Assembly: GCA_947466165.1 (NCBI GenBank) | Contig: CANIDW010000133.1 | Location: 1-5,378, forward strand | Direction of reading: 5' to 3' | Source: Comamonadaceae bacterium | GTDB taxonomy: Bacteria > Pseudomonadota > Gammaproteobacteria > Burkholderiales > Burkholderiaceae_C | Length of the DNA: 5,378 nucleotides | In this document: piece by piece, positions 1 through 5,378 of the stretch | Position numbering within the stretch: the stretch's first letter is position 1 | Layout: the number at the start of each line of letters is the position of its first letter | The notes under the pieces: model-generated | Databases searched by the model: none | The model's input: the letters and a program-made list of their open reading frames with translations, nothing else | Told to the model about the DNA's origin: nothing | Position numbers and translations under genes: made by a program

Positions 1-318
1 ATTTTTAGCCGGGTCTGCTTTGTCCGTGCCGAACTCATAGAAGTTGTTGTAGCCGCTGGCATCTTTGTAGTCTGTGAGCTTGTCCATGCTCACCGCGCCG
101 GCCACCGGCGACTTGCGCCCCGGCAATGCCGGATTTTTACCCGGCCGCGCCAGCTCTTGTGCCATCGCCTCACGGCCGGCCCAGGAGGCCATGGCAGCAC
201 CAGCAGCACCCGAAGCCATCAGCTTGATCAGGGTGCGTCTTTCGCGGTACAGGCGCTCAGTGGTGATCTCGCTGGAAGCGGAATGTGTGAAACCATTGTT
301 CAGTGTTTTGATCAACAT
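1..318 (-). CDS. msrP: MsrP (YedY), periplasmic methionine sulfoxide reductase catalytic subunit, N-terminal 106 residues
   Basis: MsrP is the molybdopterin-containing catalytic subunit of MsrPQ, which reduces oxidised methionines in periplasmic proteins using electrons from the membrane heme protein MsrQ. Only the amino end is here; the frame runs off the left edge. Seen: a long polar n-region, a twin-arginine motif at residues 27-28 (RRTLIK, compare RRQVLK in the E. coli protein as I recall it), an Ala/Gly-rich stretch at 35-47, and a likely cleavage site AMA/Q at 51-54. The block YNNFYEFGTDKADPA at 90-104 is nearly identical to the E. coli YedY/MsrP segment that contributes to cofactor binding. 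The catalytic cysteine lies outside the window. The ATG at 318 has AAAGGG upstream. The gene follows ccsB by 42 nt, so co-transcription with resB-ccsB is likely. msrQ would be expected just beyond the left edge. Confidence 0.93.
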   Translation of the reverse strand, partial: MLIKTLNNGFTHSASSEITTERLYRERRTLIKLMASGAAGAAMASWAGREAMAQELARPGKNPALPGRKSPVAGAVSMDKLTDYKDASGYNNFYEFGTDKADPAKN

Positions 319-324
319 GGGTGA

Positions 325-330
325 CCCTTT
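325..330 (-). promoter_or_regulatory. Ribosome binding site of msrP
   Basis: AAAGGG lies 6 nt upstream of the ATG at 318 on the minus strand, inside the 42-nt gap after ccsB. It supports this start over later in-frame Met codons, which would cut into the Tat signal. Confidence 0.55.
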
Positions 331-360
331 CAAACATCAGTGCGGAAAATACCGCAAGCC

Positions 361-1722
361 TCACAGCTCACCGTAGCTGTGCAGGCCCGACAAAAACATA
401 TTAACGCCCAAAAACGCAAACGTGGTCACCGCCAGCCCGACCAGCGCCCACCAGGCAGCGACCGTGCCGCGCAAGCCCTTCATCAGGCGCATGTGCAGCC
501 AGGCCGCATAGTTGAGCCAGACGATCAGCGCCCAGGTTTCTTTCGGGTCCCAGCTCCAGTAGCCGCCCCAGGCTTCAGCAGCCCACAGCGCACCGAGCAC
601 GGTGGCAATGGTGAAAAAAGCAAAACCTACGGCAATGGATTTGTACATCACGTCGTCCAGCACTTCAAAGCTGGGCAGGCGCTCAGCCAGGCGCTGCCGT
701 CCCCACAAAATGCCGCCCGCGACCAGCGCCGACACCAGCAGGTAACCGAGCCAGTAGCTGCCGCCGGCAGCAGCCGATGATTTGCGAAAGACGATGGGCA
801 CAAAACAGATCACCACACCCAGCAACCACAGCGGCGTGAGCTTGTACCAGCGCTTCTCGCCGGCCTGCTGCTTGACCAGATAAGCCAGCGCCACCATGGC
901 AGCCAGCGCAAACATGCCGTAGCCAATGAAGTTGGCCGGTACGTGAAGCTTCATCCACCAGCTCTTGAGCGCCGGCACCAAGGGCTGTATCTCGTGGGCT
1001 TCGCGTACAACGGTGTACCAAAGCAAAAAGCCGACAGCGGCACTGACCACCAGCATGACAAAAGCGCCCAGCGACCGGGTCTTGTACTGCGCTTCAAAAT
1101 AAAGATAAAAGGCCGCCGTCATCCAGCTGAACAAAACGAACACCTCGTACAGGTTGCTGACCGGGATATGCCCGACGTCAGGGCCAATCAAATAGCCTTC
1201 GTACCAGCGCACCATGGTCCCAATCAGCGCCATGGCGATGGCGGCCCAGACAATGCGCGAGCCCATCAACTCGAAGCTGGCACTGCGCCCACCCTCACCC
1301 TGACCTGCGATCATGCCCAGCCAGTAAAACAGCGTGCCCATGAAAAACAACACGCTCATCCACAAAATAGCGGACTGGCTGGACAAGAAATATTTGAGCC
1401 AAAATACCTGCTCGGCATTTGCCAGATTACCCTGGTAAGACCAGATGCCCAGCAGTGAGGCCAGCGTCACCACCAGCATCAGCACGCGCAAAGGCCGCCA
1501 GAACCAGCCCATGGCGATGGCCGCCGGTATCGTGCCCAGCAAGATACCTTGTTCATAGCCATCCATGGCCGACTGGTAACGCACAAAAGCAAACACACCA
1601 CCGGCCAACACCAGCGCAGCGAACAGCCAGTCCAGCACGTTGCGACGCACGAAATAACCCTCATGCAAAATAAAAGCATCCTGACCGCCGCTGCTTTGCA
1701 AGGTGGTGGTTTGGGTGGTCAT
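361..1722 (-). CDS. ccsB: CcsB (CcsA/ResC-type), System II cytochrome c synthetase heme-handling subunit
   Basis: This polytopic membrane protein (453 aa) is the WWD-domain partner of ResB in System II cytochrome c biogenesis. The pair moves heme across the cytoplasmic membrane and ligates it to apocytochrome CXXCH motifs. Seen: the heme-handling signature around 385-397 (W385, W389, W391-D392-P-K-E-T-W397); the family block GHIPVSNLYE at 184-193; and three histidines at family positions, H260 before the WWD segment, H410 just after it, and H448 near the C-terminus. I count about 12-13 hydrophobic stretches, more than in the shorter chloroplast-type CcsA proteins. Two of them (about 295-312 and 322-340) lie between H260 and the WWD block. 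The ATG overlaps the resB TGA (ATGA, 1722-1719) and has AGGAA 5 nt upstream, so translation is probably coupled to resB. Naming is confusing: this is the CcsA/ResC homologue, often called CcsB in proteobacterial annotation. Confidence 0.95.
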   Translation of the reverse strand: MTTQTTTLQSSGGQDAFILHEGYFVRRNVLDWLFAALVLAGGVFAFVRYQSAMDGYEQGILLGTIPAAIAMGWFWRPLRVLMLVVTLASLLGIWSYQGNLANAEQVFWLKYFLSSQSAILWMSVLFFMGTLFYWLGMIAGQGEGGRSASFELMGSRIVWAAIAMALIGTMVRWYEGYLIGPDVGHIPVSNLYEVFVLFSWMTAAFYLYFEAQYKTRSLGAFVMLVVSAAVGFLLWYTVVREAHEIQPLVPALKSWWMKLHVPANFIGYGMFALAAMVALAYLVKQQAGEKRWYKLTPLWLLGVVICFVPIVFRKSSAAAGGSYWLGYLLVSALVAGGILWGRQRLAERLPSFEVLDDVMYKSIAVGFAFFTIATVLGALWAAEAWGGYWSWDPKETWALIVWLNYAAWLHMRLMKGLRGTVAAWWALVGLAVTTFAFLGVNMFLSGLHSYGEL

Positions 1723-3899
1723 GAGCGTTCCTGTAACAGTCGGGATTTCAGCATTTCAAATTCTTTATCGCCATCCATGGTCTTGCGGTTGGACGACAGC
1801 GCCATGGTGGCATGACAAGCGGGCTGAGTTGCCTGAGCGGGTTCTGCCTGCATGTGCGGGGCCGACAGCCAAACCCAAAGCCGTCGCTCGCGCACATAAA
1901 GCATGGCAAAAATACCCAGAATCAAGAAGGCGCAACCCAGGTAGACGATGTTACGCCCAGGGGAGCGCGTCACCTGGAAAACGCTGGCTTGCACTTGCGA
2001 AAACCCGGTCAATTCAAAAGCCATGGGCGCAGGGTAGTGGAATGCGTCACTCAAACTGAGCACCATCTGGGACATGAAGTTCTGCGCTTTTTCGTCCCGC
2101 TGCAGGGGCGCAAGGCCGGCGTCCTGGCGCGTTTGAGCGACCAACTCGAACAGCACGCCATTGAGTATGCGCACCAGCACTTCGCTGGCGCGGTTGCGCT
2201 CGTCTTGCGGTACATTGATTTCCATGAAGTCTGAAATCGCCTGCAAGCCGGCCACCGGTTTGGCAGCGGGCAATGCCGGACTGGCAGCCGCGGGCTGGAC
2301 GGTTTGCGCCCCCGCAAACAAAGCCAGCGCCCTGCCGGCAGACGCCGTGAGCTGCGCAGCGAGGTCGGGTCTGTCGGTGGCGATGGCCTGGCGCACATAG
2401 CGCCTGACCGCTTCGTCACGCTTGAGCGGATCGGCCAGGGCGGCACGCGCGGCCAAGAAGGTGGCCATGCTGCTTTCAGCATCCGCCGGCACGCGCAAAA
2501 ACTGAAAGGAATCCGCCGGCGTTTCACGCACACCCAATAAAAAGACGGCCGTGCTGTCGGGGTTGGCGTCCATGCGCACCGGCAGCATGTAGTTTTGAAA
2601 TTCACGGGCCTGACCGGCGGCATCGCGCAGCTTGTAGCTCACACTGGGCCCGACATTGCGCAGCTCTTTTTGCGTGCTGGTCTTGTTGGCTGCCCCCAGA
2701 CGGGCGTCGATGGCCTGGCGCAGATCCACCTTGCGCACGTCAGCGCCTGAACCCTCGGCCTGACTGCCGCTGTTGCCGAAGTTTTCCACATTGATCACGC
2801 GCAGCGCAGTGAATTCAAGGGTGAGCTTTTCGGGGCCATTGCTCAAATTGCTGGAGCCGCCGATAGTGCCCTGAATCTCAAAGGGCTTGGTGGCGGCGTT
2901 CATGGGAACCGCTTGCAGCGTGACGCTGGAGCCGCCATCGTCAAAGCTGGACTGGTAAATCTCAATACCCCGGTGGCGCACCGGATGATTGACCTCGACA
3001 CGCGCCGGAATTTCTTGGCCGCTTTCTTTGTCGTGGATCACGATGTCACTGGCAAACAATTTAGGCATGCCGGTCGAGTAATACTCGACCACGAATTTTT
3101 TCAGCTCGATGGAAAAAGGCAGCTCTTGCAGGAGCACACCGCCGGGCTGGTTGAGCATGGCCGTGCTCGACTGCGAACCTTCAGCCACCAGCAAATTGGC
3201 GCGGAAAGTCGGGTTGGCACTGCTCAAGCGGTGCTTGTCGGGAACGTCGGCAATCAAGCCGCCGCCGGCAAACACAGATTTGTCGTTGAACCACATCTGC
3301 GCGCGAACCATCAGATCGCCATCGAGCAAACCGCCCAGGCATATCAACACGATGGCGCTGTGCGCCGCAATGTAGCCGAGCTTGTTGGCAGCACCCTTTT
3401 TGGCAGCCACCATCCAGCCGGTGTCACGCTGCTGAAGCTTGACGCGCCAGCCGCCCTGCACCAGTGTCTGGCCGATGCGCCGGGCGGCGGCTTCAGGCAT
3501 TTCGGTCAGATTGCTTTCTGCGCGGTGACCAAAGGCCTTGAGGCTTTGCTCGCGAATGTCTTCTTTGTAGTGTTTGAGCTCGGCCAGGATTTTGGGGGCG
3601 TTACGGCTGATGCACAAGCTGGTGCTCAAGACCAGAAAAGCCAGAATCAGCAAAAACCACCAGGCGCTGTAAACCGTGTTCAGACTGCTCAGGCTGAACA
3701 CCTGGGCCCAGAAGGGGCCGAACTGGTTGACGTAATTGGAGAAGGGTTCCTGCTGCTTGAGCACCGTGCCGATGACAGATGCGATGCAGATGAGCGTGAG
3801 CAGGGAGATCGAAAATCGCATCGACGACAACAGCTCCACCACGCTGCGCCAGACGCGGGAGTCTGAGTCAAGCTCAATGCCTTGGGTGGAAACGGTCAT
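1719..3899 (-). CDS. resB: ResB (Ccs1), System II cytochrome c biogenesis protein
   Basis: ResB is the second half of the System II cytochrome c synthetase; it works with CcsB in the cytoplasmic membrane and exposes a large domain to the periplasm. Seen in 726 aa: membrane segments at about 31-47, 80-96, 174-191 and 650-668; the family stretch KLGYIAAHSAIVLICLGG around 173-190, where H180 is the likely in-membrane heme ligand; VNHPVRHRGIEIYQSSFDDG at 303-322, a hallmark of the periplasmic domain; and PGRNIVYLG followed by YVRERRLWVW (647-677) at the last membrane segment. An Ala/Pro-rich linker lies at about 533-550 in the outer domain. A cytoplasmic tail of about 50 residues follows the last membrane segment. 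The ATG at 3899 gives the expected N-terminus (MTVSTQGIEL), but no clear Shine-Dalgarno lies in front of it. The gene ends in a 4-nt overlap with ccsB. No ResA/CcsX thioredoxin or CcdA gene is in the window. Confidence 0.95.
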   Translation of the reverse strand: MTVSTQGIELDSDSRVWRSVVELLSSMRFSISLLTLICIASVIGTVLKQQEPFSNYVNQFGPFWAQVFSLSSLNTVYSAWWFLLILAFLVLSTSLCISRNAPKILAELKHYKEDIREQSLKAFGHRAESNLTEMPEAAARRIGQTLVQGGWRVKLQQRDTGWMVAAKKGAANKLGYIAAHSAIVLICLGGLLDGDLMVRAQMWFNDKSVFAGGGLIADVPDKHRLSSANPTFRANLLVAEGSQSSTAMLNQPGGVLLQELPFSIELKKFVVEYYSTGMPKLFASDIVIHDKESGQEIPARVEVNHPVRHRGIEIYQSSFDDGGSSVTLQAVPMNAATKPFEIQGTIGGSSNLSNGPEKLTLEFTALRVINVENFGNSGSQAEGSGADVRKVDLRQAIDARLGAANKTSTQKELRNVGPSVSYKLRDAAGQAREFQNYMLPVRMDANPDSTAVFLLGVRETPADSFQFLRVPADAESSMATFLAARAALADPLKRDEAVRRYVRQAIATDRPDLAAQLTASAGRALALFAGAQTVQPAAASPALPAAKPVAGLQAISDFMEINVPQDERNRASEVLVRILNGVLFELVAQTRQDAGLAPLQRDEKAQNFMSQMVLSLSDAFHYPAPMAFELTGFSQVQASVFQVTRSPGRNIVYLGCAFLILGIFAMLYVRERRLWVWLSAPHMQAEPAQATQPACHATMALSSNRKTMDGDKEFEMLKSRLLQERS
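1728..1732 (-). promoter_or_regulatory. Ribosome binding site of ccsB inside the resB 3' end
   Basis: AGGAA ends 5 nt before the ccsB ATG at 1722 and lies within the last codons of resB. Together with the ATGA stop/start overlap it fixes the ccsB start and suggests translational coupling. Confidence 0.6.
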
Positions 3900-3984
3900 G
3901 TCATTGGAAAGAGTTGGTGCGATCAGCTATCTATCAGCCTGCAGTCCAGCACTTGCAGCAATAGGAGGCACAAGGTCGTGCCCA
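3900..3984 (-). other. Leader of resB between the upstream terminator and the start codon
   Basis: These 85 nt separate the cytochrome gene's terminator from resB. No strong sigma70 promoter is visible; TTGCTG at 3963-3958 with an AT-rich GATAGAT about 19 nt downstream is the best I can offer and is weak. Two small hairpins can be drawn: GGCAC/GTGCC (3967-3971 with 3978-3982) and a 7-bp stem with one bulged base (3939-3945 with 3951-3958). There is no clear Shine-Dalgarno before the resB ATG. A two-codon frame ATG-ACA-TGA (3904-3896) overlaps that ATG. Whether resB has its own promoter here or depends on readthrough cannot be settled from sequence alone. Confidence 0.35.
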
Positions 3985-3986
3985 TG

Positions 3987-4017
3987 AAAAAAGCGGGTCT
4001 TTCGTTGAAAGACCCGC
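3987..4017 (-). terminator. Intrinsic terminator of the cytochrome c gene
   Basis: On the minus strand a perfect 10-bp stem GCGGGTCTTT/AAAGACCCGC (4017-4008 with 4002-3993) closes a 5-nt loop and is followed directly by six T residues (3992-3987). It starts 19 nt after the TAA of the cytochrome gene. The T-tract is only on the minus-strand side, so it acts on transcripts from the cytochrome gene heading towards resB. It implies that resB-ccsB-msrP is a separate transcription unit or is reached by partial readthrough. Confidence 0.9.
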
Positions 4018-4036
4018 CTGTTAACCGCATGAAAAC

Positions 4037-4681
4037 TTAACGCAGGCCGGCGATGTAGTCCGCCAGCGCGCGGATTTCACGGTCGTTGAGCTTGGCAGCT
4101 ACTTGCGTCATCTGCAAGTTGTTCTGGCGCACGCCATCGCGAAAACCGGTCAGCTGCGCAGCGGTGTATTCAGCGTGCTGGCCGCTCAGGCGGGGGTATT
4201 GCACGGGGTTGCCGGCACCATTGGGACTGTGGCAGCCTGCGCAGGCGGCGATCTGCCGGTCGGCCACGCCGCCACGGTAAATGCGCTCACCCAGGGCGAC
4301 CAACTCTTTGTCATTGGCAAAGCCGGGCTTGATTTTCTTGGAGGTGGCCCAAAAGGCGATGTTCTTCATGTCGGCATCGCTCAACTGGGATGCAAAGCCT
4401 TGCATGATGGCGTTTTTACGAATACCGGCCTTGAACTCCTGCAACTGCTTGACCAGGTATTCAGGATGCTGCTGGGCCAGCTTAGGATTGACCGGGGTGC
4501 CGGAATTGCCGTCAGCGCCGTGGCAGGCTGCGCACACTGCTGTGAACTTGGCTTCGCCAGCCACAAGATCAGGCTTGACGACCTTGGCCGGCGCAGCTGG
4601 TGCTGCTGGCGCGGCGGCATGAGACGACAAAGCCGTCGCAGATAACAGGGCGGCGAAGAAATAAGTGACAAGCAGCTTCAT
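4037..4681 (-). CDS. Periplasmic diheme cytochrome c, cytochrome c4 family
   Basis: This is a secreted 214-aa electron carrier with two class I c-type heme domains, the usual size and layout of cytochrome c4. Such proteins pass electrons to terminal oxidases at the periplasmic face. Seen: a Sec signal peptide (MKLLVTYFFAALLSATALSSHAAA, cleavage near residue 23-24); an Ala/Pro-rich linker at 25-33; heme sites CAACH at 50-54 and CAGCH at 147-151; and probable axial methionines M93 (KNAIMQG) and M191 (NLQMTQ). PRLSGQHAEYTAAQL at 163-177 and a matching PKLAQQHPEYLVKQL at 66-80 show that the two domains are internal duplicates. No good Shine-Dalgarno lies before the ATG, but the signal peptide supports this start. 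The gene has its own terminator and lies upstream of the resB-ccsB assembly genes on the same strand, so it is a plausible client of them. A cytochrome c553-like name is possible; the exact redox partner is unknown. Confidence 0.93.
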   Translation of the reverse strand: MKLLVTYFFAALLSATALSSHAAAPAAPAAPAKVVKPDLVAGEAKFTAVCAACHGADGNSGTPVNPKLAQQHPEYLVKQLQEFKAGIRKNAIMQGFASQLSDADMKNIAFWATSKKIKPGFANDKELVALGERIYRGGVADRQIAACAGCHSPNGAGNPVQYPRLSGQHAEYTAAQLTGFRDGVRQNNLQMTQVAAKLNDREIRALADYIAGLR

Positions 4682-4691
4682 ATCAGGACGT

Positions 4692-4721
4692 TTTAAATTA
4701 GGGTGCGTAAGAAACCATCAA
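4692..4721 (-). promoter_or_regulatory. Possible sigma70-like promoter of the cytochrome c gene
   Basis: On the minus strand TTGATG (4721-4716, 4 of 6 matches to TTGACA) is followed after 18 nt by TTTAAA (4697-4692, 4 of 6 matches to TATAAT). A start about 7 nt further on would leave only a few leader bases before the ATG at 4681, which would fit the missing Shine-Dalgarno. The match is modest and could be chance in AT-rich sequence. An alternative -10, TAAAAT at 4733-4728, has no good -35. Confidence 0.22.
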
Positions 4722-4731
4722 CATCTGATTT

Positions 4732-4737
4732 TACAAT
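4732..4737 (+). promoter_or_regulatory. Possible -10 element for yihA
   Basis: TACAAT matches TATAAT at 5 of 6 positions and lies about 110 nt upstream of the yihA ATG. There is no recognisable -35 hexamer 15-18 nt upstream (the 17-nt position reads AAGAAA) and no extended -10 TG. If used, transcription would begin near 4744 and would exclude the ATG at 4736 of the leader open frame. Confidence 0.25.
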
Positions 4738-4845
4738 GGCTTGGCCCTGCTGGTACGGACTGAAGTCCGGAATCGGTCTGGATTCAGGGGCTACGCGGCC
4801 TTTGGGCCTTGCTTCAGGCTTGCGCCCTTCACCGAGATTCCGCTT

Positions 4846-5378
4846 ATGACCGCCCCCGCCATCCCCTCCTCCCCCGCGGTTTTGCCCCCTGACATGGACA
4901 AGATCGCCATGGGCTGGCTGCACACGGCCAAATTTCTGACCACCGCGCCCGAGTTGCATCATCTGCCGCCGCTGGATGTGCCTGAAATCGCTTTTGTCGG
5001 CCGCTCCAATGCCGGTAAGTCCACCTGCATCAACACCTTGACGCAGCAGCACCGGCTGGCGTTTGCCTCCAAAACACCGGGGCGCACGCAGAGCATCAAC
5101 TTGTTTTCACTGGGCAAGCAGGGCATCACCGACGCTGTGCTGGCCGATTTGCCCGGTTACGGCTATGCGGCCGTACCCAAGGCCGCCAAATACCGCTGGC
5201 AACAGGTGATGGCCAATTACCTGCAAACCCGCCGCAACCTGACCGGCATCGTGCTGCTGTGCGACCCGCGCCTGGGCCTGACCGAGCTCGATGAAATTTT
5301 GCTCGACGTGGTACGCCCCAGAGTGGTTGAGGGCCTGAAGTTTCTGGTCTTGCTGACCAAGTCCGACAAGCTCAACAA
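4846..5378 (+). CDS. yihA: YihA/YsxC (EngB) ribosome-biogenesis GTPase, N-terminal 177 residues
   Basis: This is a TRAFAC-class GTPase needed for late assembly of the large ribosomal subunit in bacteria (also called engB or ysxC). The frame is open to the right edge, so it is cut off by the window, not broken; the family is about 200-230 aa. Seen: G1/P-loop GRSNAGKS at 52-59; the G2 region KTPGRTQ at 76-82 with T81; G3 DLPGYGYA at 101-108; and G4 TKSD at 171-174. The segment NAGKSTCINTLTQQ...ASKTPGRTQSINLF is typical of YihA and separates it from Era and Der. The G5 motif is beyond the window. The ATG at 4846 has no strong Shine-Dalgarno (GAG about 10 nt upstream). Met17 and Met22 are alternative starts just before the conserved TAKFLTTA segment, but a short Pro/Ala-rich leader like this is normal for the betaproteobacterial proteins. 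The gene is transcribed away from the cytochrome c gene. Confidence 0.94.
   Translation, partial: MTAPAIPSSPAVLPPDMDKIAMGWLHTAKFLTTAPELHHLPPLDVPEIAFVGRSNAGKSTCINTLTQQHRLAFASKTPGRTQSINLFSLGKQGITDAVLADLPGYGYAAVPKAAKYRWQQVMANYLQTRRNLTGIVLLCDPRLGLTELDEILLDVVRPRVVEGLKFLVLLTKSDKLN

Larger units (their letters stand above)
4682..4845. other. Divergent intergenic region between the cytochrome c gene and yihA
   Basis: This 164-nt gap should hold promoters for both directions. Its left part (4688-4737) is AT-rich and its right part is GC-rich. The right part has several possible hairpins: CGGAC/GTCCG with loop TGAA (4756-4769), GAATC/GATTC (4770-4785), and a competing pairing of 4760-4768 with 4780-4787. 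GGCC/GGCC (4797-4808) is a further short stem. A 37-codon open frame runs from ATG at 4736 to TGA at 4847-4849, where its stop overlaps the yihA ATG. I recognise no known riboswitch or operator. Confidence 0.5.

Noticed and set aside
341..356. Small hairpin TGCGG/CCGCA between ccsB and msrP
   Set aside because: It has only a 5-bp stem. On the minus strand the run of T is in the loop and not after the stem, so it is not a terminator.
943..1458. 171-codon plus-strand open frame antisense to ccsB
   Set aside because: It is low-complexity in character, antisense to conserved membrane segments of CcsB, and has no ribosome binding site or family resemblance.
2913..3866. 317-codon open frame on the plus strand antisense to resB
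   Set aside because: It is the mirror of resB, whose protein has clear family motifs throughout. The antisense translation is rich in His, Gln and Arg with no recognisable domain, as expected for an antisense frame of GC-rich coding DNA.
3978..4040. Plus-strand 20-codon frame from GTG at 3978 with AGGAGG nine bases upstream
   Set aside because: The Shine-Dalgarno-like sequence is good, but the frame runs straight through the minus-strand terminator stem and the cytochrome stop codon. No promoter points this way, so it is most likely chance.
4066..4534. Internal sequence similarity between the two halves of the cytochrome gene
   Set aside because: It reflects the ancient domain duplication typical of cytochrome c4 and is not a recent DNA repeat.
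4103..4645. 180-codon plus-strand frame antisense to the cytochrome c gene
   Set aside because: It is opposite a gene with a signal peptide and two CXXCH heme sites, and the antisense product has no recognisable motif.
4693..5052. 119-codon minus-strand frame across the yihA start
   Set aside because: It lies antisense to the conserved N-terminal GTPase segment including the P-loop. Its Gly/Arg-rich translation shows no domain.

Overview
The window looks like ordinary chromosomal DNA from a betaproteobacterium, most probably Comamonadaceae (Polaromonas/Rhodoferax-like). This rests on moderately high GC, on protein sequences that read like that family's, and on a gene order I recall as common there: yihA, cytochrome c, resB, ccsB, msrP. 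The genus-level guess comes from memory of family sequences, not from a search. I see no insertion sequence, CRISPR array, tRNA, rRNA or phage gene, and base and codon use look even throughout.

Layout, right to left on the minus strand: a diheme cytochrome c4-type protein (4681-4037) ends in a strong intrinsic terminator (4017-3987). An 85-nt leader then precedes resB (3899-1719). resB overlaps ccsB (1722-361) by an ATGA junction. After 42 nt comes msrP (318 to the left edge), of which only the first 106 residues, including the Tat signal, are present. On the plus strand, diverging from the cytochrome gene across 164 nt, is the GTPase gene yihA/engB (4846 to the right edge, 177 codons present).

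How the genes fit together: ResB and CcsB form the System II (Ccs) heme-export and cytochrome c synthetase complex. It attaches heme to CXXCH motifs outside the cytoplasmic membrane, and the neighbouring c4 protein, with two CXXCH sites, is a plausible client. MsrP is the Tat-exported molybdenum subunit of the periplasmic methionine sulfoxide reductase MsrPQ; its position suggests co-expression with the cytochrome assembly genes. YihA is a ribosome-assembly GTPase with no evident link to the others.

I found no convincing undescribed system. The points most worth a second look are a 37-codon open frame ending in an ATGA overlap with the yihA start, possible competing hairpins in the same leader, an extra hydrophobic segment in CcsB, and the terminator between the cytochrome gene and resB.
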